Positions 46,003-58,400 of a stretch of 64,000 nucleotides of DNA are shown here, one piece after another. Position numbers and translations under genes: made by a program. Origin of the DNA: Cavenderia fasciculata (Eukaryota > Evosea > Eumycetozoa > Acytosteliales > Cavenderiaceae); NCBI RefSeq assembly GCF_000203815.1, contig NW_004457723.1, forward strand, positions 1,550,001 to 1,614,000, given 5' to 3'. The notes under the pieces were generated by a model. The model was not told the origin of the DNA. It saw only the letters and a program-made list of their open reading frames with translations, and made no database searches. Position 1 is the first letter of the stretch; every line of letters begins with the position of its first letter.

Positions 46003-47184
46003 ATGTCAGACAAACCAAATGTACTTGTACTCGGAGGTGTAGGATTCATCGGCAGAAACTTGGTTCAATTCCTTGTAGAGAAACAATTAGCCAACCGTAT
46101 TCGTGTTGTTGACAAGGTGTTACCAGCCACAGCATTCTTTGGCAAGAAGCACCAAGAGGCCTTTGCCAACCCACAAGTTGAATACGTCCAAGGCAACCTC
46201 TCCAACACTGCCTCGATTGCCAAGTCGTTTGCCCTCGAAGGTTCCAAGTTCAACTATGTCTTTAACTTGGCCGGTGAGACCAAGTACGGTCAAACCGACG
46301 CCCTCTACAACGAAAAGGTCTTTGACGTCACTGTCAAGTGCGCCACCGAGGCTGCCAAGGTTGGCGTTGACAAGTTTATCGAGGTCTCTACCGCCCAAGT
46401 CTACGACTCTAACAAAAAGGCTAGCAAGGAAGATGCAAAGACTGATCCATGGACTTTAATTGCCAAGCACAAACTCAGTGCTGAACAAAAATTAAAGGAA
46501 ATTGCTGGGTATGAAAAGAAAAATTAAAAAAAAAAAACAAACAAAGAAAAAAGAAAAGAACTAATTATATTTTGTTTATTTATTAATTTATTTAGATTAA
46601 ATTATGTAATTGTTAGACCAGCAGTAGTTTATGGTCCAGGTGATATTCTTGGTCTTTCACCAAGAATTATTACAGGAGCAGTCTACAAGTATTTGGGAGA
46701 AAAGATGCAATTCTTGTGGACCGGTGATTTGAGATACAATACCGTCCATGTTGTCGATGTCTGCAGAGCCTTGTGGTTGTTGGCTCAAAAGGCCCCCAAC
46801 GGTGCCGTCTACAATCTCGCCGACAAGGGTGATACCGCCGCCGAAGACATTAGCAAGATCCTCGAAAAGGTCTTTGCCATCAAGACTGGTTTCGCCGGTT
46901 CCATCCTCTCCAACTTGGCCAAGCTCAATTTGAAGGACATTTGCGAAGAAGCCAACAACAAGCATCTCAAGCCATGGTCTGATCTCTGCAAGGAAAAGGG
47001 TATCACCAACACCCCACTCACTCCATACATTGATCAAGAACTCCTCTACAACAACCATTTGAGTGTCGATGGTTCTGCCATCGAGTCGATCGGTTTCACC
47101 TATGAACATCCAAAATTGACCGAAGAAGCCATCAAGGAACAAATCGAATACTTTACCTCTCAAGGTTTATTCCCACAATTGTAA
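46003..47184 (+). CDS. NAD(P)-binding extended SDR (epimerase/dehydratase family) protein, 364 aa
   Basis: The model is join(46003..46508, 46596..47184), phase 2. The Rossmann motif GGVGFIGRNLV lies at residues 10-20, followed by NLAGETKYGQ, the STAQVY strand and RPAVVYGPGD, all typical of extended SDR/epimerase proteins, so NAD(P) and a nucleotide-sugar-like ligand are plausible. The segment where the YxxxK catalytic pair normally stands reads WTLIAKHKLSAEQK, with Lys but no Tyr at the expected position, so it may be a non-catalytic or atypical SDR. Codon use is strongly biased to C/G third positions compared with neighbours, a sign of high expression in dictyostelids. The intron falls just before the LNYVIVRP strand. 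Confidence 0.85.
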
Positions 47185-47721
47185 ATTGTTTAAATTTAAA
47201 AATAATTAATTCCTTTTTTTTTTTAAAGAAAATAAATAAATAAATAAATTCTAAATCACCAAACAATCAAAAAAAATATAAATATCTACACTTCTTCTTT
47301 CGGTCGGCAATATAAATAAATAATAATATAAAAAAAAAAAAAAAAGTATAGAATATTCTATCGATATCTACAACAATGTAATGAATGATTGATAAATTAT
47401 ATATTATCTATATATAGATATTTGTTGTGAACGGATTAATTTAGTCCAATAATAATAATATTGATGATCCGAGTTGTGTCTTGATTGGTTATTGTTGATT
47501 GATTATTGTTATTGTTGTTGGTTGGTTGGGAATGATAGTAGTAGTAGTCCAATATTTGTTAGATCTTTCTTTAAAGGCTTTTAGTTGTGCGATTCAATGT
47601 GTTTATTGTTTAGAGGAACTATATATTAAGTGAATAAAGACCACATGACAGTGAAAAAAGAAAAGAGAGGATTGTTAGAACTATGACTTTTATATTACTA
47701 CTACCAACTATGACAGTTGAT
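47185..47721. other. Convergent 3' intergenic region
   Basis: This lies between the 3' ends of the SDR gene and the SNX3-like gene. It contains AAAT runs with polyadenylation-like aataaa words (47229-47250), A-runs and a TTG/GTT-rich patch. No gene was seen. Confidence 0.5.
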
Positions 47722-48265
47722 TCATTTACATACAAGAGCTTCACCATCTTGTAAGAATTTATGCAAAAAGGGGATGAAACGGAAGAAATTGTGATTGGCA
47801 ATAGAGTTTAAGAATTGTTCTAGACCCTTTCTACGTTCCTCGATGAATTCTGGTTCAAAACGTCCTTGTCCAAATAGAGAAGAGAGATTGTTGCCTGGCA
47901 ATTGATGTAATTCACCAAACTTGATTGCCTTTGGTTTCTCTGATAGTTTTTGCTTCAAGTGTTCTCTTAGATTAACAAATTCCTTGTATCTTCTTCTAAC
48001 TGTAAAGTCTCTTTGACTATATTCTGGGAAGGTTGTCTAAACAAATGAATGAATGAATGAATGATGTTAACATTTGACATGTCTTTGTTTTCACGCATGC
48101 GCGTGTAATGTAATAGAGTCATAACAAACATACCTGAGTTGTTATTTTGTATGAAATGTAATCATCTGTTCTAACAGGATCACTAACAATGATATTTATG
48201 TATTCTGGTTCTTGATAGTCACCCTCTATTCTCTTTGTTGATGATTTCTTGTCTGGTGTACTCAT
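47722..48265 (-). CDS. Sorting nexin 3-like PX-domain protein, 148 aa
   Basis: The model is complement(join(47722..48036, 48134..48265)), with a phase-0 intron of 97 nt. The whole protein is little more than a PX domain: TVRRRYKEF is the phosphoinositide-binding RRY/F motif, followed by the Pro-containing loop and FIEERRKGLEQFL, then a short C-terminal helix. Size and motifs match SNX3/SNX12/yeast Grd19. These bind PI3P on early endosomes and work with retromer in recycling of membrane proteins. There is no BAR domain. The intron contains a short GC-rich word (cacgcatgcgcgtg) unusual for this genome. Confidence 0.9.
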
Positions 48266-48894
48266 TTTTCTATATTAAACTCTACTATATATCTTTGTTG
48301 AATAAAAGTCTTTCTTTTCTTTCTTTTCTCTTATCTATTTTGTATATAAACACAAGTGTTTGAGTAAAAGTATGTATATATTTAGTTTTTATTAATATAT
48401 AACTCTAACTATAATAATAGAATCAACAAACAAGTCAAAAGACAGAGAAAACTCCTCCACAGAAATAAAGTCAGCAAAAGATTTTTTTTTAAAATTGTAA
48501 TTACTGAGGGAAGTATGTGTTTAAAGATAAAAGATCAATAAAGAATAAAACCACCACCACCTCCCAGGGTAATGAATGGATGAATGATAGACTGTTGCTC
48601 TGTATTTTTCGAGAAGACTGTCTGTATTCAATGGGTTGGGTATAAATAGAGACCTGATTTATTGAAATAATACTCTGGAGCAGACTTGAAAATTTAATAC
48701 TCAAATATATCAGAGGTCTTGTGTCCATCTCGGCGATGAACTAGTTTCATTTTTTATTATTATTTTAAAATAATAATAGTACTCAGATAAAAAAAGAGAG
48801 AGACAAAGAAGAAGAAAGAAACTCACTAGTTATTATTATTGTTACTATTCGATATTTATCATCTTCTTTCATTAGAGATTTGATTAGAATCATA

Positions 48895-48925
<31 letters not shown>

Positions 48926-49085
48926 TCATCTTCATTTATCACATCTTTAAAGATCATTTATTTATTTATTTGTATTCTAGAAACACAACACACACATATA
49001 TTTGTATATATATTTATCTATATCTCAATCAATCTACTATTAGTAGTAATTTTTTTAATATCTCGAGTAGATTGCATTTACAACA
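48266..49085. promoter_or_regulatory. Divergent intergenic region before giant copy 2
   Basis: 820 nt lie between the SNX3-like start (minus, 48265) and the copy 2 start (49086). It contains an ATT microsatellite (48896-48925), TA-rich leader and a T-run close to the ATG. A minus-strand frame at 48501-48728 has no coding character. Confidence 0.45.
48896..48925. repeat. ATT trinucleotide microsatellite
   Basis: Ten consecutive att units lie in the 5' flank of copy 2. Confidence 0.9.
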
Positions 49086-49373
49086 ATGAGTTCATCAGAT
49101 ATGTTTGGTGTCAAAGCATCATTGAATGAAGACGTTGAGCTCGTTCCTCAACCAATGGATGCCAATGCACAACAGCCCGAGGATTCATCTGCATCGCACC
49201 ACTCAAAACAATACCAACAATTAGACGATGCTTCATCACAACAACGTCAAGTAATTTTACAACAACAACAGCAACAACAGAAACAACAAAAACAACAACA
49301 ACAACAACATGATCTAGAACAAGAATTCGAGAATCGTGATCTGATAGATAAGCTTGAAAAAGAAGAGAAGCAA

Positions 49374-49414
<41 letters not shown>

Positions 49415-52400
49415 TAATCAAATTGATATAAAACCATTTGAAATTACCTTAAAAAATGAAACAGAACAAGAGTGTATTGTTTTGGTATCATCAGATATAA
49501 AGGCCAAGATTATAAATCATGAAGAAGATGGTGCAGGTGTTCAGACATTTTACATGTCCAAAGGAAAACAGGCACTGAAAGAAAAAGTCAAGTTTGATCC
49601 AACCACCGTCGTCACTTATCAAGAACACCTAAACAGGAAATCACATGTTGTCATTGGTGTCTCAGCCATTCCAGTATATGTTACATTTCTGGTTAAAGCA
49701 AAAGATGGATGGTACTATGTTCACAAGCTCAACAAAAAGGTTGACAAGAAAACTCTAAAAAAGACTCTCGAGTCTGTCCTCAAACCAAAGCATCTCAACC
49801 ACTACTTTGGAAGAGTTACATCAGTCGATTTACTCAACATTCAACAAGTATTGGGACAAACAACTCAACTACCAAGCAACAACTTGGATCTACTGGTCAA
49901 CACAATTCAAATCAATAGACACTTTGGTACTAAAGGCCCTCAAAGATGTTTGATTGACTTTGTCAATAGAGTATTGGAGTGGTACACAGAAGGAAAGAGA
50001 ATCGTCGTTCAATTCTCTCAAATCTCTCAAATCTTTATCCAAGAGAGTGACAAGAGAATGACATTCCAAGTGAATGATCAACCCATGTTTTTCGATTTAC
50101 AGAGTGGAAAGAGTATGAAAGATTTTACCGACTCTAAGCAAATAGAAAACCATTATGCTCAATTCAAGGATATCAGCAAGAGAGACATCGATATATTAAA
50201 AAAGTCGGAATTGGGAGCAAAGATTTCAAATAACCTCCAATATGTCCCAATCGGACCAACACCCGATAAACTAGCTGCACCACAAGGATTATTCCCTTTT
50301 AGAAAAGATGTAGAGAGCAAACCATTTTCAGAGTTGGTCATGTCATTGACTGACCTAAAGAGGAATCCTCATCTAACAGTTGATCATTATTTTCTCTACC
50401 TCAAAAGGTCATTTATTGACAATTTGGTGCAAGAGGTAAACAAGCCACACATTATAGCAAAAATATTTGAGCTTGAAGAACGTATGCTTTCCTTTTTTGT
50501 ACTTATCCACCTTGACAAGTATGTAGTAGTGAACATAATCCAAACCATAATTGCATCATCATTAATACAAATTATCATTATTTTTTTTTTAAAATCTATG
50601 TAGTCATTGTGATAGTGGAATTCACAACAGAGAATCAATATTTAGCAAATTCCATGATCAGATGATGCAAATTAAAGATTTTAAACCATGGTTGTATGAC
50701 AAGAGTTTTCTTCATATCCTGCAGGATTTCATTGAAAAGTCAATCAGATTTAAAGAGTGGAATCAATGGCAAGACCCTCATATCATTCTCTATTTGGGTA
50801 TTCCATTTTTAAAGATTGACCAAAAAGTTTTTAGTTTCACTTTGCATTTTGCTGAAGTCAAAAACATTCTTTTTAACAACCAAAATGTTATTTCTTATAT
50901 CAAGAATCAAATCCAATCTGGGAAAGCAACAATACTCAAAGATCTCTTACAACCTTTCATCGAACTATTCCAAATTTTTGAAGATGTATGTACTTTTTAA
51001 ATGATCCAAATGTTTTTGCTCGATTATTAATATAAATATTGCTATTTTTTTATCAATTTATTAGGATATCCTAGATGATCGTCAACAACATGTCAATTTG
51101 TTCATTGAAATCATTAAAGTGATACCACAATACAAAGTGTTGGTAGAGCAACTACATGATCAAATTGCCATCGTTCCAAAACAAGTCAAATCACTTGTTT
51201 ACAGATTCCATATTTATTGCCAACTTCTCAACAATGAAAACGATTTCAACTCTAAAGCAATTGAAGGAATTCAAAACTGCTTTTTCCAACTGTTCCGTCT
51301 CGACCCAGAACGTTTCATCGAAGAGAGTACAAACAAAAGCGATGAAATCAAACAAAGATTATTAGAGTTGGTTTCGAGTAAAGTTTTATCAGTGGCAACA
51401 AGCAAAGATGGTTTGAGACAACTTACCGATCTCATATCAAAACCCAACTGTTCAAAATACCTAGGGTGTCTGGTCGATGGAAAAAATGCCAAATCGATTT
51501 ACACTCAATCATCGTCACAAGATCGAGAAAAGTTATTCACGTTTCCTCATGAAAACAATTCAATTGTCTCCACACTCCAAAACAATATTGTGAACCATCT
51601 AAAGATCGAGGAAATGGCAGATTTATCTTTGAGATGCTCTCATCATTCCTTCCTCTATAGTCCAAAGACAATCCCTACAACATCGGATCTAATCAAAAAG
51701 ATTTCAATGATTGAAGAGGATTTCCGTCAATACTCTCCTAAAACCAAACTATCGTCCTCTCGGTTTACAGTTTTCAAAACTATATGTGATACGATCAGCG
51801 AGAAAAGTTTGGAGAAGGTTTATCTTTCAAAGATATTCTCAGATCTACAAACAGTACCTCCAACACTCATTTATATTCTATTGGCAACTCACCAACTCGA
51901 AAAACTAAATTCACAATATTGTGGTGATCGATCGACGCAGCATCAAGATATAACAGTTGCCCAATGGCACTTGAAATTAATGTTGATTAATACTGACCAA
52001 GGTTGGAATGAAGAGATCGAGAGTTATAATGCCCAAAAAACAAAGGTAATTAATTAATTTAATTAATTTCACTACTCGTAATATTAATTTTATTTTATTT
52101 TTAGTTTATACAAAAAATAGAAGCTATTTCAAACAAGATGATATTAAGATGGAAAAAGTCTTATCATCAAGAACAATATACCATCATTAAAACTATTTTG
52201 GAGGCTGTCAACAAAAAGATTGAACCATCAGAGGTCATAAGTGAACGATATTACAAACAGGTCAACGAGTTACATGGTCATTTCAGAGTGGTTGATTATC
52301 TCGATCAACTTCATATTCCTATTCAAGTTAAAAGAGACTATGAATCAAACCATGAACCACTCGACCAAATCATCGCAACAACAAAGGAATTAATTACAAC

Positions 52401-55400
52401 TAAAACCAAAGGCACAAAATACACAATCACGAATGATGATACGATAAGATTCCTTTGTCACTTTGCCAGCAGCAGCAATAATAGTAATAACAATACTACT
52501 GATCAACAACATCGTATGTTTGACATTATCTTTAAATATTATGATAATGCAATGTCGCAAGATGGAAGATCAATGGATGGCATTGTAAAGCAAGTTTCGA
52601 CATTTATGAAACAATTGTTGGACACCAATAGTGAAATTCCTTTGAATAAAATATTCCAATCGTTGGTCGTGGAAGAAAGTACTATCAATTTACAAAAAGA
52701 ATTAAAATCAATGTATGTATTAAAAATAATTAAAAAAAACATTAATATAAAATATTGATATTAATTTATTTATTTTCAAAAATAGGTATTCATTCTTTGA
52801 ACCTCAAAAACCATTCAATTTAGAATTAGAGGTTCAAGTCAAAGATTTTATTCAACGTGCCAAGTCATTGTTTGGTTATCGAGATAATATTAAATATTTA
52901 AATAATTTTTTCGAAACAAACAATTATCTGGTTATCACCAACAAGGATAAAGACTTTGCCAAAATTAACGAATTTTTGTATGACATTGATCAAGAAAAGA
53001 TGACATTGGGTCAAAGCAAGAGTAATTTGGAATCTTTGAAGCCATTATTAGCAGGATTGGAATACAACGAATTGGTAATCTTTGAATACATCAATCCATC
53101 GATTTTACAGTTCTTTTCACAATTTGGAAAAGATATCAAAGAGGTTCAGAACAACTTTTCAACAAAGAATCAGATTCTCACAACCAATAACCTTTCAGAC
53201 ACTTATAACTCTGCATTGATGAATACATCGGTCCACACACTTCAGATGATCGAGAGTTTTGTAGAATTGTATCTCTCCAAACCAGTGACGCTTGAAAGTA
53301 TCACTGATATTTGTTCAAAGATCAAACCATTGACAGCAACCAACTTTGCCAAATCACTATTCTGCTTACAATCATTTGGAACCAATTTACCACAAATCAT
53401 TGGATTGTATGCATCAGCTGGTGGATATGATTCTGGATCAATCAAAGCATCGGTCAATCTTATTCTTGAAGGTTCAGAATTTAGATCAACCACCTCCAAA
53501 TCTGTCAGTGGTTCTTCTGGATGGTTGATTGCCACTGGTATCGACAATGCAGCAATGAAAAAGGAACACACTCAAGAGGCAGTCAATGATTTTGTTCAAG
53601 GTCTCAAGTTTTTCTCAAAAGGAGAACAAATGCAACATGCAGATCACTTTGAAAATATTGTCATCCAACTCCGTTCCATTCACGAGTTGCACACCAACCT
53701 CGATCGTTTATATCATCAAAAATATCTTGATGGGATGGTTAGCATCAAAGTCGATTCAAATTGCTTGGCTAGCCTTCAAGCAAAGGCATCAGATTTGCAG
53801 AAGGACCTTGATGATTGGTTGGATGAAATCAATACTCTTCCCAGTCGATTGTGGTTACTCAAGATACAAGGAATATCATCGTTGATATTCAACTATAACT
53901 ACTTCTTGAAGGGATTCAAGATTGTAGACAATGCAAGTGAAACTGTCAAACAAGAGTTTTTCACTGCACTAGTAAACCAACTTGCATACGCTCTCTTGCC
54001 ATTTATCAAATACTGTTATCCTTGTTCATTCATCATACAGGAAGACATTCATGATGCATTAATCGAATTGAATCTATTTGAAGATATCAACAAACTTCCA
54101 CTTGCAAACGAATTCTTTACAAAGTTGATCGGTTATTTGGATAAAAAGTCTCAGGAGGAAGATATTTCAGAGAGAGGACCAATTCTGGTTCCATTACAAG
54201 ACAAAAACAACTTGTACAACTGTCTCATGCAATTGAACGACTGTATTCTACCACATCCATCACAATTGTTCTATGGATCATCTCTCTCAAAAGACTTTGA
54301 AATCTTTAAAAAGATTGTTGAACAATACAGAGGTTCATGTATATTCCTCGTTGGCATCCCATCAGACAAGATATCATTGCTCAACTGGCTCTCTGACAAG
54401 TATAGTAGTGGTGACTTCAATAATTTGACTCGAATTTATATCATCACTGCCACCAAAGATGCCTCTTTGCTCGACCTATTCTCGTTTATTGAACTGAATT
54501 CAACATCATTTGAAAAGAATTGGCAACCATTCAAAGATGCATGGGTTGATAATCGAAGAGGAGTACACAGCCTTCAGCTTGTATCTGGACCGAGTGGCAC
54601 TGGAAAGAGTTTCTTTATTCGTTCAAAACGACAAGAGATTGCATCACAGTTCATCACAGTTCATGTTCGTCCAAACTATCAAATCGGAGGGTTTATCACA
54701 AAGCTCAAGAGTTTGGTCAATGAATCAAGTCATTCAAACAAAGGCCATGAAACGGTCACAGTACACTTTAAACTATCACCTTATTGTGACTTTGAAGCAT
54801 TCAGCACAACGATCTATCCATTGATCACACAAGGATACATATTTGGTGATGGTATCAACGATTTTGTAAGTGTATCTGATCACTTGAAATTGGCTATCTT
54901 TGTCGAGATTGGTGACCCTTTGTTAGATGCTCACTACCAACCACACGAACAATACCTCCTCGATACTGTATCTCTCATCTTCCACTTGTCAATGCATTAC
55001 TTCCACCCCATGACAGAGTGGCAGATTGGTGATGCCGAACTCATATGTCTTGCCTACCACGAACAACCACTCGGTTATTACCAGTTACCAGATCAAAGAA
55101 AGGCACTGTCAGTCAAAGAACCAGACTTTATCAACTTTGTGATGCGTGTATTGAATACTTTTGACTACAAACCAAAGTATTTGAAGGATACTTTATATTT
55201 GACACAGAAAAAGACATTCTTTAAATTGCTCAGCGAGAGATTAGAGTTCCTTAACAAACTCTATTACCCCTTTTACATCAATGTTGCCGCAGTGGATGAA
55301 GACAGAAAAGCATCGTATCAATCCTCATTATTACCTCCCCATGAACTCTTCCAGTTCTTTATTTACGAGTCTGCAAAATTAGCAGATCCAATTTACTCTT

Positions 55401-58400
55401 CAACTTCGAGTATTTGGGCCAATCCTCCTCTCATCACTGCAAGATCAAAACAAGAAATGCATGCGTACAATGAAGAACTTGGTATTTTCATGGATGGATG
55501 TACTGTCAACTACATTGCACTTGGACCATCAGACTATGGTTTGGAAAAGCGTGTTGAAACTTTGATCACATACGACATGGTCAACAACGATACAACATCC
55601 CTTAGATTGGTGATTGCAACAGCATTTGGGGTTGACAAGACCAATCTGATTTATTCACTTTGTTCCCAATTTAAATATGTCATCACAGCAGACTTTGCAG
55701 TTCGTCTGATCATCCTCCATTACAAGGCAAAGAATACCAAATCATTGGTGTTGACTGGTGACACTGGTGTTGGAAAGACTCACAATCTTCTCTTCTACTC
55801 TCTTCTCATCAATGCGATGATTCTTCCAGATATCGCATATGATATCAAAGAATATATCAACGGATATATTGAACAGTTCCCTTACTTGCTCAATAAGTAT
55901 ACAGTTGTTGAAAAGGTAGATGATGAGGTTCAATTGACAGACGAGCAAAAGAAAAATGATAAAATCGAAATGTCTGACAAGCGAAAGGAAAGAATACAAT
56001 TAAAGCTTCTACCAGGTAGTCCTCCACTCGAGATGATACTGGAATTCCTTACTCATATTGCAGACTATGACCCAGAGGCCGAACTACAACAAATGGTTGT
56101 CTATCAACCACCACCACCTCAAGTTGAAGAGAAACCAGAGGAAATCAACTCACCAAGAAAAGTCGAACCACCTGCAATTCCAGAAGTCGTTGTTCCAAAG
56201 AAACAATTTTCATTTTTAGAATTTTGTCAAGGAATGGAAAAGTTGGTTATTGGTATACTTGAAAAGAATCAGCTCATCGATATCAATTCCTCTCAAAAGG
56301 CACTCCTCGCCGAATTAAAGTCCAAGCCATCTGGAGGTATCATCACCAAAAAGGATCAGTTGTTCCAATGTGTCAAAGAGATCATGACCGTTAACTTTAA
56401 GGATCTGTTTGAAAGAATTATTATGCATCAAAAGTATAGTTCTGATCAATTCATTGACAAGGTTAAGTCAATCATCGAGCAGGCAAACATTCTCAAATCG
56501 ATTGGAGTGGATCTCAAGTTGGTTGTATTTATCGATGAATTCAACACAGCACCAGATGATACATTGGCATTGATCAATGAAGTATTTACTGATGGTGTAT
56601 TGGATGGTTGTACAACTATTCCAGACAACATATTCTGGGTTGGTGCAATGAATGAACCAAAAAAGGTCCAAGGTTCTATTGACCACACCGGCGTCGATAC
56701 CAAATCAACAACCCAATCATTTGTTGTCAAACCCATACCACCATCGATGCGTAACCTCACACTCAGTTATGGAGAGTTTTCAACAGACAATGAAACACCA
56801 TTCCTCGAATCATTGTTCACTCTCCGTCCTAACATTTGTCCAGAGATCAAGGATGTGTACAGCCCCATGGATCAATTTAAACGATTTATTCTTGTTGGAC
56901 AAGATGCACTTCGACAGGTCAAACAAGCACGTACACATGTATCGATCCGTGATATCTATCGTGTCATTGATCTTTACAATTTCTTTAGAACTCATCAAGT
57001 TGGTATATCCATTCTCAATGTTGCTATTGGAGACACAAACAATTCAGAAGAAATCATTCATTGGTGGTCAATGATCGTCAGTATGGCACTATCTTATTAT
57101 ATTCGTGTCGATCCAGCAACTCAAAAACGATCTTTTGTCTTGAATCAATTCAACAAATTTTTAATGGAAGAATCACCGGCTGAAATCGGTCTCAAGAAAA
57201 TTGGGTTTTTGGGAGCGTTTAACAAGGTCATCAACTCATTCTGCAGTTCAGAATACACTACTCTACCAGCTGGTATTGCATTGACAGATACACTCAAACT
57301 CAATATATTTACTATTGTTGTATCAATCAACACTTGTATTCCGATTTGTATCGTTGGACCACCAGGTTCTTCAAAGACACTGTCATTCACTATTGTACTC
57401 AACAATATCAATGCCAACAAGAATGACAACACAACCACCACCATCAAAGGAAACGAATCACCTTGGAGATTGATGGTTGGTGCAGATCCATTCCGTTACC
57501 AATGCACACCGCACACCACCGATATAGAGATCAAGAACAACTTTGAAAATGCTATCAACCGTCAAAAGGTGTACAACATATCTGGTGGTAAACGAGCAAC
57601 AGCATTCTTTGATGAAGCAGGTCTTGTCAATGAATTTGACTCACCCATGAAGATTATGCACGACTATCTCGATAATTTGGCAAAAAAGATTACAGAATCA
57701 GAAGCAGAGATATCAATCATCATTCTTTCAAATCGTATTCTTGATGCTGCTAAAACAAGTCGTATGATGATGCTCATGCATCCGCAAACCACTTCCAATG
57801 ATGACAAGATGATGTTGGTCAAAGGATGTCTGTTCAAGGATAAAAATACCATCAATCAAATCGATATCTCCCAAGCTCTCTGCTCAGCCTACAGCAAGGT
57901 CAACACATTTGCCAAATCAACCAAACCAGATATGTTCCATCAACGAGATTTTGTTTACTTTTTACATCACTTGGCAAGAGGAATGCATCAAAACAATAAC
58001 TATCTCAGTCCACAAGTATTGGCAACAAGTATCGAACGTAACTTTGGTGGTGTTCCACCCGATCAGATGAAGAAAATCATTTCTATGTTTATGGATGAAA
58101 TGGCTTTCCACAATCAAACACACTTTGCCAAAACTGTCAATGCAGTCTATGAAAGAAATGACAACACGATCACCAGAATACAAGAATCATTACAAGAGAA
58201 GTTACAACCAACAGAAGATCCAGGAACATGTCCATTCAGATACATCATGTTAATCGATCCAACCGAGAATGAATCATCACTCATGGTACTCAAGGAATTA
58301 GGTATCAAACACAAGGTCATCAGAGTTGGTGGATTTGAAAACGACACACAAACCAGCAGTTTGATCGATGTTGTCTCTCAAATCAAGAATGAAATGTCAG

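Noticed and set aside
48501-48728. 75-codon minus frame in the spacer before copy 2
   Set aside because: No motif, unusual composition for coding, and it lies in the 5' flank of two divergent genes.
49111-49437. Minus-strand poly-Val frame
   Set aside because: It is the antisense of CAA/CAG glutamine tracts in exon 1 of copy 2.
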